Shown piece by piece: positions 53,635 to 62,389 of a stretch of 64,000 bases of DNA (position 1 is the stretch's first letter; each line of letters begins with the position of its first letter). Under the pieces are notes generated by a model that was not told where the DNA came from, searched no databases, and saw nothing but the letters and a program-made list of their open reading frames with translations. Position numbers and translations under genes: made by a program. The stretch comes from a bacterium. Its GTDB lineage: Bacteria; Pseudomonadota; Alphaproteobacteria; Rhodobacterales; Rhodobacteraceae. The stretch covers positions 161,134-225,133 of the forward strand of contig WGOE01000012.1 of NCBI GenBank assembly GCA_016124195.1, in the 5' to 3' direction.

Positions 53635-54413
53635 TCATGCGTCCCAACTTCGGCCAACTCGACCTGCTGCCTCACAGCGCGCCGCTGATCGGCACCCCTC
53701 CCATCAGCACAGCGCCTTCGCCTGACCCCTTCGACGTCTGCGCCTGCTGCGGCGAGCGGAAAGCCCATGTCGTCACCCACCATGACCACTACCGCGACGT
53801 CGCCATTGGGATCGCCCATGAATTTGAAGAACCCATCCCTGACCCCGCGACGTTCCCTGATGCGACCCTCTGCAACGACTGCAACCACCTCTGCCCGCAG
53901 TTCAAGATGCGCAACCGCAAGTCACCGGCGTTCTTTTCCCTGACCCCCGCCGACATGCGCGCCTTCCTGGCCCGCGACTCGGAACTCTATGACCGTGTTG
54001 AGGACCGCTACCTCGCGGCCATCAAGGACTTCCTGGCGATCATTCCCCACGCCCGCGCCCAGATGGCAGCGGCCTGGAAGGTCCAGCAGCGGCCCCTGCC
54101 GAAAGCGCCCATCGTCAAGCCCGAGCGCCAGATCGTTCTGGATACCCTCCAAGCTGACGCGGCCCTCAAGGCAGCCTATGACGCGAAAGACGTCGCCATC
54201 TGCTACCGCCTCGCGACTGCCTACCTCGACGCGGGCACCTGGAATCGGGACGCCCTGCACAGCTTTTCGCACCTGATCTGGTGGACAACGCACCACGGCC
54301 CGAAGAACTCAGACGTGTTCTCGGACGCGTTCAAGAAGGGCAACCTGAAACGTGCAAGGCGGGTCTTCGAGGCTGGAATCTTCAACGCCTACGACGACGG
54401 CTTTTCCACCTAA
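53625..54413 (+). CDS. HNH-type nuclease-like protein
   Basis: A 262-residue protein from GTG 53625 (GGGGAG upstream); ATG 53637 would also work. The first third carries a CxxC (CACCGER), a THHDHYRD stretch and a second CxxC (LCNDCNHLC), spaced as in HNH/endonuclease VII-like zinc nucleases. The remainder is helical (residues ~120-260) and unknown. It is the first gene of the packaging-side block. Phages often keep an HNH gene near terminase genes, where it aids packaging. Confidence 0.6.
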   Translation: MPLIMRPNFGQLDLLPHSAPLIGTPPISTAPSPDPFDVCACCGERKAHVVTHHDHYRDVAIGIAHEFEEPIPDPATFPDATLCNDCNHLCPQFKMRNRKSPAFFSLTPADMRAFLARDSELYDRVEDRYLAAIKDFLAIIPHARAQMAAAWKVQQRPLPKAPIVKPERQIVLDTLQADAALKAAYDAKDVAICYRLATAYLDAGTWNRDALHSFSHLIWWTTHHGPKNSDVFSDAFKKGNLKRARRVFEAGIFNAYDDGFST

Positions 54414-54568
54414 ATCAATCCGGCGCAAAGCCTTCTAGTTCTCGAAATCTCGTTGCAGCAGCCCCGGCGCGGCGTCCAGTGTTGCAGTGCGAGGCCTTCG
54501 CGAGGGGTCCTGCCTGAAACCGGGGCGCGCCTTACCGGCGCGCCTCAACCCCCACAAAGGAGCCACCA

Positions 54569-54835
54569 ATGCGTTATTCGATCAAATCAACCGAAGGCGG
54601 TTGCACCTTCACCGCCAAAGATCACCACACCGCCTCCGATTTCCCTGTGCCCATGATGGCCGGTGACTTCACGGCGCTCCTGTCCAGCCTCCTTGCCGAC
54701 CCCGACAGCACCCAAGTCGAATCTGGCCCTGTGCTGATTGCCCGCACGAAAGACGGCGTTTCGATCCAGACCCGTGGCGGCGCGTTCGGCATCCCCTACG
54801 CGCACCTGTTCGCCATTCAGGGCATCCCGGCATGA
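54569..54835 (+). CDS. Small element protein, 88 residues
   Basis: An 88-residue acidic protein with AAAGGAG before the ATG. The pattern GGCTFTAKDHHTASDFPVPMM looks beta-rich. It overlaps the following small gene by four bases. No family was recognised. Confidence 0.6.
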   Translation: MRYSIKSTEGGCTFTAKDHHTASDFPVPMMAGDFTALLSSLLADPDSTQVESGPVLIARTKDGVSIQTRGGAFGIPYAHLFAIQGIPA

Positions 54836-54981
54836 TCATCGACCTCATCTGTGAGCAATTCCCCCAAATCCGCCGCGAAGAAATCTTGGCAAGCCTGCGC
54901 GCCATCGACGTGTCCAAGGTGAAATTTCACCGCCTGGACCCGGACGCCCGCCAGCGCGCAAACAGGGGCACCCTGGCATGA
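54832..54981 (+). CDS. Tiny element protein, 49 residues
   Basis: A 49-residue reading frame linking two others: its ATG overlaps the previous stop (ATGA) and its TGA overlaps the portal ATG (ATGA). The chain of overlaps makes it a likely real, translated gene. It starts MIIDLICEQFPQIRREEIL. The function is unknown. Confidence 0.6.
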   Translation: MIIDLICEQFPQIRREEILASLRAIDVSKVKFHRLDPDARQRANRGTLA

Positions 54982-56342
54982 CAAAAGTTCATCACCGGAC
55001 CTATGACCGGCGCCGGAAGCAATACGACATGGTGCGGGATGCCCTCGAGGGCGAAGAACGTGTGAAAGAGCAGGGGCAAGCCTACCTGCCGAAGCCGTCG
55101 GCCATGACCCAGAACGACTATGCGGCCTATCTGACCCGTGCCCATTACTATCCGGTGGCAGAGCGGACCTTGCGCGGCATGTGCGGCCTTGCGCTGCGCA
55201 ACGACCCCCAGATCAAACTTCCGCCCCGCCTTGAACGGATGCGCCAGTCGGCCACCTTCAAAGGCCACTCCCTGGATGTGCTGATCGAAGACCTGCTGCG
55301 TGAAACTCTGTCTGTCGGGCGCATCTGTTGCGTCCTCGACTACCCGACCGAAGGTGCAAAGCCGACGGACCCGCCCTTCATTTCCGTCTTCGACGCGGAA
55401 TCAATCTTGGACTACAAGGAGTCCTTGGTCGAAGGCCGTTCCCGCCTGACGATGCTGCGCCTGCGGGAGGATCATGACGACGGCGAAGTCGAACGGCACC
55501 TGCTTTACACTCTGGAACCGCACCTCGTGGTGCGTCGCTATGAGATGGAAGGCGAGAACGAGATTCCCTTTGGCGAAGAACTGATCCCGACAATCAACGG
55601 CAAGTCCCTGTTCACTATCCCGGCCGTGATCATCAGCCCCTACAATCTGCAAGCTGACCCCGAGAAGCCGCCTTTCCTGGACCTTGTGACGGTCAGCCTG
55701 TCCCACTACCGCAACTGTGCCGACTACGAGCACGCCCTCTATCTGACGGCCCAGCCGACCCCCTACATCACCGGCAACATTTCCCAGAAAGACAAGCCGT
55801 CCACCATTGGCTCGTCAGACATCTGGTGCCTGCCCGACGGCGCGACGGCGGGAATGCTGGAATTCACGGGCGCTGGTGTGTCCGCAATCCGCACGGCTAT
55901 CGAAGACAAGAAGAACGAAATGGCGAGCCTCGGCGCGCGCATGATCCATGAAGGCATCAACCGCAATGAGTCCTCGGACACGGCCAAAATGCGCGGGCGC
56001 GCCGAAATGTCCCTTCTTGTCGCCTCGGTCAAGATGGTCGAAGCCGCCCTGCAAATGCTCCTGACCTGGGCGGCTGAATGGACCGGCTCGCAGGCGTCTG
56101 ACGTGTCGGTCACGCTGTCTAAGGATTTCATCCAGAGCCAGATGGATGCAAACACCATGAACGGCCTGCTCAAGATGTGGCAGGCGGGCGCAATCTCGCA
56201 CGAGACACTCGTTGAAAACCTGCAACGCGGCGAGATCATCCCTGCGGATCGGTCCTTTGCCGAGGAGGCAGACAGGATCGAATCTGAGGGTGGCGACATG
56301 AGCCAGATCATCCCTTTGCTGCCGCGCGCCGCCGCAAAATGA
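54978..56342 (+). CDS. Phage portal-like protein (DUF4055)
   Basis: A 454-residue protein of the DUF4055 family, which serves as portal in several tailed phages. YDMVRDALEGEERVKEQGQAYLP followed by AYYLTRAHYYPVAERTLRGM-like text fits the family start. The central part has SIRTAIEDKKNEMASLGARMI-like helices and the late helices (LGARMIHEGINRNESSDTAKMRGR). Portal rings form the DNA entry vertex of the head. It is followed by a gene with a winged-helix-like C-terminus. Confidence 0.82.
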   Translation: MTKVHHRTYDRRRKQYDMVRDALEGEERVKEQGQAYLPKPSAMTQNDYAAYLTRAHYYPVAERTLRGMCGLALRNDPQIKLPPRLERMRQSATFKGHSLDVLIEDLLRETLSVGRICCVLDYPTEGAKPTDPPFISVFDAESILDYKESLVEGRSRLTMLRLREDHDDGEVERHLLYTLEPHLVVRRYEMEGENEIPFGEELIPTINGKSLFTIPAVIISPYNLQADPEKPPFLDLVTVSLSHYRNCADYEHALYLTAQPTPYITGNISQKDKPSTIGSSDIWCLPDGATAGMLEFTGAGVSAIRTAIEDKKNEMASLGARMIHEGINRNESSDTAKMRGRAEMSLLVASVKMVEAALQMLLTWAAEWTGSQASDVSVTLSKDFIQSQMDANTMNGLLKMWQAGAISHETLVENLQRGEIIPADRSFAEEADRIESEGGDMSQIIPLLPRAAAK

Positions 56343-56977
56343 TGCACCGGCAGCTCATACCCGAGGAGCTGCTGGTTGTCGCCGTGATCGAACAGGCCAT
56401 CCGTGACCTGTCCGACCCAGACCCGACGATCCGCAAGGAGGCCAACCACTTCTTCTTTGGCGGCGGTGGTTGGCAGGAGCAACGCGATTTCTACTGTGGT
56501 GCCGTCGGTGTCGATCCCGAGGTCTTGCAGGAGCAAATCCGACGGTCGGACAAGACGGTCACCCGACCATCTGACCAGTCGCGCCTGCAATTCACGCAAG
56601 ACCACCTGCGCGCGCTGATCCCCGTGGAAACAGCCTTCCGCCCGATGGACCTTGCATGGCCGCATGGGGTGTCCGAGGTCGTCAAGCAGACCCGGCTGAA
56701 AGCCCTGCGGGAGTCGGGTTACATCGAGCAAATCGGCAACGGTCACTATGCGCTGACTAGCCTCAATCACCCGAGGATGCTGTCGCAACGAGAAGTCATC
56801 CTGTCCCTCCTGGAAGATGACCCTCTGACGACGGATCAGATCGCGCGGCGCACCCGCCCGAGGATCAAGAAGGATCAGGTCTATGCCTACTGCTTCGACC
56901 TCGTCGCGCAGGGCTATGCCGAACGCGTGGCACCAGCCACCTTCCGGCTCGCGCAAGCCACACGGCTCGCAGCATGA
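56339..56977 (+). CDS. Element protein with winged-helix-like C-terminus
   Basis: A 212-residue protein that overlaps the portal stop by four bases. The C-terminal half looks like a winged helix (LSQREVILSLLEDDPLTTDQIARRTRP, VYAYCFDLVAQGYAERV), so DNA binding is plausible. The N-terminal half is unknown (FFFGGGGWQEQRDFYCGAVGV). A regulator of late genes is one option. Confidence 0.6.
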   Translation: MMHRQLIPEELLVVAVIEQAIRDLSDPDPTIRKEANHFFFGGGGWQEQRDFYCGAVGVDPEVLQEQIRRSDKTVTRPSDQSRLQFTQDHLRALIPVETAFRPMDLAWPHGVSEVVKQTRLKALRESGYIEQIGNGHYALTSLNHPRMLSQREVILSLLEDDPLTTDQIARRTRPRIKKDQVYAYCFDLVAQGYAERVAPATFRLAQATRLAA

Positions 56978-56981
56978 GACC

Positions 56982-57077
56982 TTAATTTCCTTCCAGATCA
57001 GCCGCTTGGTTCTTAAAGCGACGTTGAACCAGCGCCGGGAGCGCCCGTATCGTTGACATGCGAACCTTGGTGGCCAT
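56982..57077 (-). CDS. Tiny leftward reading frame with strong ribosome site
   Basis: A 31-residue frame (MATKVRMSTIRALPALV...) reading leftward from 57077, with AAGGAG seven bases upstream. It is basic. It lies alone in the gap between two rightward genes. It could be a small regulator or chance; the ribosome site is the only support. Confidence 0.35.
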   Translation of the reverse strand: MATKVRMSTIRALPALVQRRFKNQAADLEGN

Positions 57078-57097
57078 GGGATCGCTCCTTGCATTGG

Positions 57098-57121
57098 GGG
57101 GTGGATCGAAAGGTCCACCCC
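57098..57121. terminator. Hairpin between element genes
   Basis: GGGGTGGA / TCCACCCC with an 8-base loop, followed by TTTCATCTT. It has a weak T-run, so it may end transcription from the upstream block or shape the next leader. Confidence 0.5.
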
Positions 57122-57140
57122 TTTCATCTTGGAGCCTATC

Positions 57141-57710
57141 ATGCCTGACACCAACGACGACCAAGCGAAGGCGCTTGCAGCCGCCCTTTTGCCGCACCTT
57201 ATCGCATCGCTGAAAACTGACGTCCTGCCCGGCCTGATCGAAGATCAGATTGGCGGCCTGAAAAAGAACACGGAAGCGGTGCTCGACGAACTCAAGTCGA
57301 AGACCCGCGAAAAGAGCGCCCTGGAAAACCTGCTCGAAGCCGTGGACAAGCGGGACAAGGACAACGCGCTCAAATCGGCTCTGCCGGATCGCGGCAACAC
57401 GGACAAGGACCCCGTGCGGCTGACGCGTGAAGAGGCGCGGGATCGTCGCAAATATCTGGATGCGCAGGCCCTGGCCGCGAAACGCGGTGTGCCGTTCGAG
57501 ATTACCGACGGCAAGGCCGAACGCTCTGCCCATGCCCTTGACGGCCAGACGCACCTGAAAACCGAAACCACCATGTTCATCCACAAGGACGCGATCCGCG
57601 ATGCGCGCACCTATGCCCGCCTCAAGGCTCAGGCCCAGGATGACCATCTGGAAATCCAGCCGATCTCGGATTGGAACGATCTGCCGGAAGGTGCCGTGCC
57701 CCATGATTAA
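57141..57710 (+). CDS. Element protein at scaffold position
   Basis: A 189-residue charged helical protein starting at 57141, with GGAG upstream. The stretch TEAVLDELKSKTREKSALENLLEAVDKRDKDNA looks like a coiled coil. Its place between portal and small terminase suggests a scaffold or accessory packaging protein, but this is inferred from position. It overlaps the small terminase start. Confidence 0.55.
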   Translation: MPDTNDDQAKALAAALLPHLIASLKTDVLPGLIEDQIGGLKKNTEAVLDELKSKTREKSALENLLEAVDKRDKDNALKSALPDRGNTDKDPVRLTREEARDRRKYLDAQALAAKRGVPFEITDGKAERSAHALDGQTHLKTETTMFIHKDAIRDARTYARLKAQAQDDHLEIQPISDWNDLPEGAVPHD

Positions 57711-58272
57711 GCCCGATGGCCGCATGGGGCGACCGGGCATCATGGACGCGCTGCCGAAATGGCGGCGCGACGATCTGCTCCGGCAACTCGTCCTGAAACA
57801 GAAAAGCGCCGTTCAGGTCGCAAAGGAGATTGGCTGCACGGATACCTCCGTTCACCGCTTCATGAAAAAGGTGACGCAGGCGGAGATTACCAAGATCATC
57901 GCGGAAGATGCCCAGAAGCGAAAACTCGATGATGCCACCGGCATTGCAACGATCCTGAACGAGGACGGGGCCGACGTGGCCTCGGACCTCGGCTGGGTCT
58001 TGCGCGAACTGAAAGACCTTCTGCAATCGGCCAAGGGCGACGAGGACCGGGTGATGCAACTTGGCTCGCTCAAGGAAATCCGACAGGCCCTCATGTCGAT
58101 TGCCGAAGTGCGCGGGCAGTTGTCGAAAAAGATCGACGTTCACCTGAACCTGAACGAGTCGCCCCAGTTCATCACCTTGCGCCAGATCATCCTCAAAGTC
58201 CTGGATAACCACCCGGCGGCGAAGCAGGACTTTCTGGCCGAAATGAAGGTCTTGCAGGTGATCTCGCAATGA
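57703..58272 (+). CDS. Small terminase subunit-like protein
   Basis: A 189-residue protein with an N-terminal HTH (AVQVAKEIGCTDTSVHRFMKKV) and a helical oligomerisation region, the plan of phage small terminases. Start ATG 57703 overlaps the previous gene. It precedes the terminase ATPase gene with a four-base overlap. It would recognise the packaging site. Confidence 0.7.
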   Translation: MIKPDGRMGRPGIMDALPKWRRDDLLRQLVLKQKSAVQVAKEIGCTDTSVHRFMKKVTQAEITKIIAEDAQKRKLDDATGIATILNEDGADVASDLGWVLRELKDLLQSAKGDEDRVMQLGSLKEIRQALMSIAEVRGQLSKKIDVHLNLNESPQFITLRQIILKVLDNHPAAKQDFLAEMKVLQVISQ

Positions 58273-59048
58273 TCCACGACAAGCACCTGCGCGGCTTCCT
58301 GAAAGGGCTGACGGCAAGCCTTGATCCCGTCGAACGCTTCCGCATGACCATCGGGGAGCCTGATGAATGGCAGCGCATCCTGCTCCGCACCAATCCGAAG
58401 TGGGACCCCATCGACCGCCTTGTGCTTGCCCTCTGCGGGCGGCAGAGCGGCAAGAGCACTACATGCGGGTGCCTTGCCTATGACGATTTCTCCCAAGGCA
58501 AAACGGTCATCCTGACCGCGCCGTCAATGCGGCAATCGACCGAGTTGTTCCGGCGCATCCTCGAGTTCAAAAATACGGACCCGTTCTGCCCGCCAATCGT
58601 GCGTCAGACCCAGACAGAACTTGAAGCGCACCCCTCCCACGGTGGGCGCATCGTGGTTGTCCCGGCTACGGATCAAGCCCGCGGCCTGACCGCTGACACG
58701 ATCCTTGCGGACGAGGCCTGCTTCATCAACCCGGATGATGCGCTGACTGCCTTCTTTCCGATGCGCAAGGAAACCGGGCGTATCTTCCTGCTGTCTACGC
58801 CAAACCTGCGGCAGGGCTATTTCTACGACGTCTGGGCATCGGACAAAAAGGTCCGGCGCATAACGGCCCGATCCATCGACGTTGAGCGCCGTAGGGCACA
58901 GGTCGAGTTCGACCGGCAAACCATGTCTGAGACGACATTCCGGCGCGAACACCTTTGCGAGTTTGTCGGATCAGGCACCCCGCTTGTGTCCTGGGCGACG
59001 CTCGAAGCTGCATCCAATAACCAAGTGAGGGCGCTATGTCTGACGTAG
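58269..59048 (+). CDS. Large terminase, ATPase part
   Basis: A 259-residue protein holding the packaging motor ATPase: Walker A LCGRQSGKSTTCGCL and Walker B DTILADEACF, plus coupling motif LLSTPNLRQG. It ends soon after RREHLCEFVGSGTPLVSW, where full-length terminases continue into the nuclease. The nuclease lies in the next gene in another frame, with a 13-base overlap. Confidence 0.85.
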   Translation: MIHDKHLRGFLKGLTASLDPVERFRMTIGEPDEWQRILLRTNPKWDPIDRLVLALCGRQSGKSTTCGCLAYDDFSQGKTVILTAPSMRQSTELFRRILEFKNTDPFCPPIVRQTQTELEAHPSHGGRIVVVPATDQARGLTADTILADEACFINPDDALTAFFPMRKETGRIFLLSTPNLRQGYFYDVWASDKKVRRITARSIDVERRRAQVEFDRQTMSETTFRREHLCEFVGSGTPLVSWATLEAASNNQVRALCLT

Positions 59049-59743
59049 TCGAAAGGTCCGACGGCACCTTAGTCCTGCCGTCAAATGCTGATCCGGCCTG
59101 CCTGATGCACCAGGTCCTTGGCTGGCGTCGCTATGCCGTCGGCCTCGATCTCGGGCGCAATGACCCGACGGCCCTTGTCGTCCTGCAATCCGAGTGTGTG
59201 CCCGAGTTCACGGGGCGCGGCTTTGAGCAGCGCCTGCGCGCGCCTACCTACACCGTCGTTTTCACGGAAACGATCCAGGTCTACGAGTACACGGCAATTG
59301 CAGACTTTCTGGCAAAGCGTCTCGGCCAGTTGAAAAACTGGACGCTGGCAATCGACGCGTCCGGCCTCGGACAGCCGTTTTCTTCAACCTTGCGGCAGGC
59401 TGGCATCCCGCACTTCGGCGTCGTCATGACCGCAGGATCGGCGCTGAACCGGAAAGGCTATGACGTCACCTGCTCCAAGACTTTGCTGATCGAGAACATG
59501 GCGACACACCTTGAAACGGGTTCTCTGACCATCGCGAACGATCTGCCCGGAAAGCAGGAACTGCTGAACGAAATTGCCTCGTTCGAGTTGGCAGCCACCT
59601 CTGCTGGCAACCTTGTCCTTGCCGGTGGGGGCAAAGGCCACCATGCCGACCAGGCCGTCGCCACGAGCCTTGCCCTGCTTGTCGAAACCCATCTTGGCGG
59701 CCAGCGGTTCACGACCTCAAAGATCAGCAACTGGCATGGCTGA
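59036..59743 (+). CDS. Large terminase, nuclease part
   Basis: A 235-residue RNase-H-fold nuclease. Metal-binding Asp residues are seen in YAVGLDLGRNDPTALVVL, LAIDASGLGQPF and HHADQAVATSLAL. It follows the ATPase gene in a different frame with an overlap of 13 bases. Together they make the length of a normal terminase large subunit. Either the element has a true two-gene terminase, or one frameshift split the gene. Confidence 0.82.
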   Translation: MSDVVERSDGTLVLPSNADPACLMHQVLGWRRYAVGLDLGRNDPTALVVLQSECVPEFTGRGFEQRLRAPTYTVVFTETIQVYEYTAIADFLAKRLGQLKNWTLAIDASGLGQPFSSTLRQAGIPHFGVVMTAGSALNRKGYDVTCSKTLLIENMATHLETGSLTIANDLPGKQELLNEIASFELAATSAGNLVLAGGGKGHHADQAVATSLALLVETHLGGQRFTTSKISNWHG

Positions 59744-59972
59744 AATTCTGCGCCAGGAATATGACGCCTTCGGAAACGTCCTGACGATCATCTGGGATGC
59801 GAAGGCGTCAGAGGCAGACAAGGCCTGGGCGCGAGAAGATGCCCGCCGCGCGCGCCCAGGATATTTCCGCATCGACCATTTCTTCGAGACGCCGCCAAAG
59901 GAGCACAAGAAGGGCTTTGTTGACCGGCGTTGCTCTGGGTTCGCTGGCATGTTCAGTCGTGGCGGCGCATGA
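59736..59972 (+). CDS. Small element protein after terminase
   Basis: A 78-residue protein whose ATG overlaps the terminase nuclease stop region. It begins MAEILRQEYDAFGNVLTIIWDAK. It is charged and probably an accessory. The rightward packaging block ends here at the hairpin 60004-60062. Confidence 0.6.
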   Translation: MAEILRQEYDAFGNVLTIIWDAKASEADKAWAREDARRARPGYFRIDHFFETPPKEHKKGFVDRRCSGFAGMFSRGGA

Positions 59973-60003
59973 ACCGCGTCAGAGACCCGGCAAAGCGCCC
60001 GCG

Positions 60004-60062
60004 CTAGGCGGTGTCTGCGGTTCGCGGGCATCATCGCGCCCACGAACCGTCACACCGCCTAG
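60004..60062. terminator. 59-bp hairpin between convergent element genes
   Basis: CTAGGCGGTGT at 60004-60014 pairs with ACACCGCCTAG at 60052-60062; within it CGGTTCG pairs with CGAACCG and GGGC with GCCC. The long imperfect stem sits exactly where the rightward packaging block meets a leftward pair of genes, so it is probably a bidirectional terminator. One arm recurs at 53172. Confidence 0.75.
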
Positions 60063-60256
60063 AATCGACGCTTTCTGACGGTTGAAGGATCTTCCTCGAA
60101 CCTGCCTTCGAGCGGGTAGGCTGTCGCCTCGGACTTGTCACCGAAGTAGACGCGCCACTCGCCGGGGCGAAGCTGCACGACGCGGGCGACTTCGGGCAGG
60201 TCGAGGATGCCGTAGAACATCGCCCACACGCCTTGCTCTGTGTCTGGGTATGTCAT
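60059..60256 (-). CDS. Small leftward element protein, 65 residues
   Basis: A 65-residue protein, MTYPDTEQGVWAMFYGILDLPEVARV and following, ending in basic RKRRF. Its stop overlaps the hairpin at 60004-60062. Its ATG overlaps the stop of the upstream small gene (ATGA). It looks beta-rich (WRVYFGDKSEATAYPLEG). The function is unknown. Confidence 0.65.
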   Translation of the reverse strand: MTYPDTEQGVWAMFYGILDLPEVARVVQLRPGEWRVYFGDKSEATAYPLEGRFEEDPSTVRKRRF

Positions 60257-60426
60257 TCGGCGGCGATCCTGTAGGGCGCGGGTCGTTCGGCCTTTGGGCG
60301 ATTTGCGATCAGTGCGAGGGCGCGCAGACGGCCTTTACGGGCTGGGCAGTCGCACCGCCATTCGCGGCGCAGCAACAGGGGAAAGTCGCGCGGTGGCAGT
60401 GCGGATTGGCGTTGATTGAAGAACAT
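60253..60426 (-). CDS. Small leftward element protein, 57 residues
   Basis: A 57-residue basic protein (MFFNQRQSALPPRDFPLLL, then CDCPARKGRLRALALIANR). GGAGG lies 8 bases before the ATG and the TGA overlaps the next gene. It forms a two-gene leftward unit with the 65-residue gene. The Arg-rich, Cys-containing body suggests nucleic-acid binding, which is inference only. Confidence 0.6.
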   Translation of the reverse strand: MFFNQRQSALPPRDFPLLLRREWRCDCPARKGRLRALALIANRPKAERPAPYRIAAE

Positions 60427-60574
60427 GGCTGTGCCTCCGTTGTTGAGGCCGTATTCATGAGAGTCTTTTGGGTCTAAACGTCAACCGGATACGGCTACTC
60501 AGTAGTTGCCGGGGGCGCAAGTTCGTTCTAAGTTTGTTCCTGTAAGCCCAGAAGTAGTCAGCGGAGAAAATGGA

Positions 60575-62389
60575 ATGCAAGGTAATCCTTTCCAACAACG
60601 TGCGCCTTCCATTGTTGGAAATCCGCTACTGCGAACACCGCAGCGCGAAGCGTTCGCGGCCCTAGCCGAATTTGCGGAAACAGAAGATCAAGCGGAGCGT
60701 GAGGTTGGTATCATACTTCCAGTCGGATGTGGGAAATCTGGCTGCATCACCCTTGCGCCCTTTGCTTTCAGGGCAATGAGAACGCTGGTCGTTGCCCCTG
60801 GCTTGAATATTGCAAGCCAACTGCACAACGATTTTGATCCCGCCAGGCCCGAGATGTTCTATCAGAAATGCAGGGTGCTTGAAGGGCAACCATATCCAGA
60901 ACCTGTTGAAATTCGTGGGCGCAATGCGAACCTAGCGGACTTGGAAGAGTCTGACGTTGTCTTGACAAACATTCAACAGTTGCAAGGTGAGGAGAACCGC
61001 TGGCTCCAGAACCTGCCCGCCGATTTCTTTGACCTAATTGTCTTCGATGAAGGCCACCACAGTGTCGCGGCCAGTTGGACGGCGTTGAAAGAAAAGTTTC
61101 CAGCTGCAAGGATTGTTAACTTCAGCGCGACACCATTACGAGCAGATGGACAGCTAATGGCTGGCCGAGTTCTATATTCGTTCCCAGTGTTTAGGGCTAT
61201 TCAAGAGGGATTTGTCAAACAACTTAAAGCAGTCGTGCTCAATCCAAGAACGCTGCGATACGTTCGGCGCGAAGATGGGCAAGAAGTTGAAGTCAGTTTG
61301 GAAGAAGTGCGCAGACTTGGCGAAACAGATGCAGACTTTCGCAGAAGTATCGTAACTTCCGCAGAGTCACTAAATACCATAGTCGATGCGTCGATTCGGG
61401 AACTTCAGAGAAAGCGCATCGAGGCTGGAAGCGACCGCCTGAAAATCATTGCGTCAGCGTTGAATTTCGAGCACTGCCATCAAATTGTTGAGGCCTACCG
61501 CGCTCGAGGCCTACGCGCCGACTATGTGCATTCACGTCAGGATAGCGCCGCTAACACAAGGGTTATGGAGCGACTTGAGGCCCATCAGCTTGACGTCATT
61601 GTCCAAGTGCGAAAACTTGGCGAAGGCTTTGATCATCCTTTTCTGGCGGTAGCTGCCATTTTCAGCGTCTTCGCCAATCTTTCGCCCTTTGTTCAGTTTG
61701 TTGGCCGCATTATGCGAGTGATTGAACAGAATGCGCCTGGCCACCCACTGAACCGAGGCACCGTGATTTTTCACGCCGGTGCCAATGTTGCGAGCCGGTG
61801 GGAAGACTTTCAACAGTATAGCCAGGCGGACAGAGACTTCTTTGACCAACTTCTGCCCGTCGAAGGCCTAGACTTTGCCGATGGCAATGAACTCGAAGTT
61901 GATCCGCAACCGCGTGATTTTGACGGCATCGGTCGGTTTGAGGTCCAAGGCCAAACTGACGTCGATCTGCATGAGATCCCGTTGATCGCTGAGGATCCGG
62001 CAGCACTCGCGGCCCTTCAACTGTTGCGCGACTCTGGTTACACTTCCGACCAGGTCCGCGAGCAGTTTGAGCGGTTAGTGCCTGTTCCGGTCACCAGAGT
62101 TCGTCAACGACAAGCAGCACGCGCAGGACTCGACGCGCGGATTCGGACGGAAGTTGGTCGGATAATTGGTGAGCGTGGGCTAAACCATGAAGGCCATGAA
62201 CTTGACCGGCAGCGTCTCGGTCGATCAAACTTTGTAGTGATCAAGTCTGCTATTGATCGACAGGTTAATCAGGTCGTCGGACGACAGAGCGGTTCTCGTG
62301 ACGAATTTACCCGTGCTGAACTTGATCAGATTGAAGCTGGATTTGCCAATAGTGTCGCACGGGCTGTGACGGAGGTATTCGGTGGCTAG
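60575..62389 (+). CDS. SF2 DEAD/DEAH-type helicase, possible defence gene
   Basis: A 604-residue superfamily-2 helicase. Motif I is PVGCGKSG (residues ~49-56), motif II DEGHH (158-162), motif III SATPLRADG and motif VI QFVGRIMRV. The C-terminal 180 residues have no recognised nuclease and are unknown. Start 60575 follows GGAG at 60563. The gene is AT-richer than its neighbours, so it is a likely recent acquisition. It overlaps a small zinc-finger-like gene. Such helicase-plus-small-protein pairs at element ends often act in anti-phage defence, but no known system was matched. Confidence 0.82.
   Translation: MQGNPFQQRAPSIVGNPLLRTPQREAFAALAEFAETEDQAEREVGIILPVGCGKSGCITLAPFAFRAMRTLVVAPGLNIASQLHNDFDPARPEMFYQKCRVLEGQPYPEPVEIRGRNANLADLEESDVVLTNIQQLQGEENRWLQNLPADFFDLIVFDEGHHSVAASWTALKEKFPAARIVNFSATPLRADGQLMAGRVLYSFPVFRAIQEGFVKQLKAVVLNPRTLRYVRREDGQEVEVSLEEVRRLGETDADFRRSIVTSAESLNTIVDASIRELQRKRIEAGSDRLKIIASALNFEHCHQIVEAYRARGLRADYVHSRQDSAANTRVMERLEAHQLDVIVQVRKLGEGFDHPFLAVAAIFSVFANLSPFVQFVGRIMRVIEQNAPGHPLNRGTVIFHAGANVASRWEDFQQYSQADRDFFDQLLPVEGLDFADGNELEVDPQPRDFDGIGRFEVQGQTDVDLHEIPLIAEDPAALAALQLLRDSGYTSDQVREQFERLVPVPVTRVRQRQAARAGLDARIRTEVGRIIGERGLNHEGHELDRQRLGRSNFVVIKSAIDRQVNQVVGRQSGSRDEFTRAELDQIEAGFANSVARAVTEVFGG
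60589..60621. repeat. Inverted repeat at 5' end of helicase gene
   Basis: TTTCCAACAA and TTGTTGGAAA, perfect 10-base arms with a 13-base spacer, lie within codons 5-16. As mRNA this would form a stable hairpin near the start. It could be an operator or a translation-control hairpin. Confidence 0.65.
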
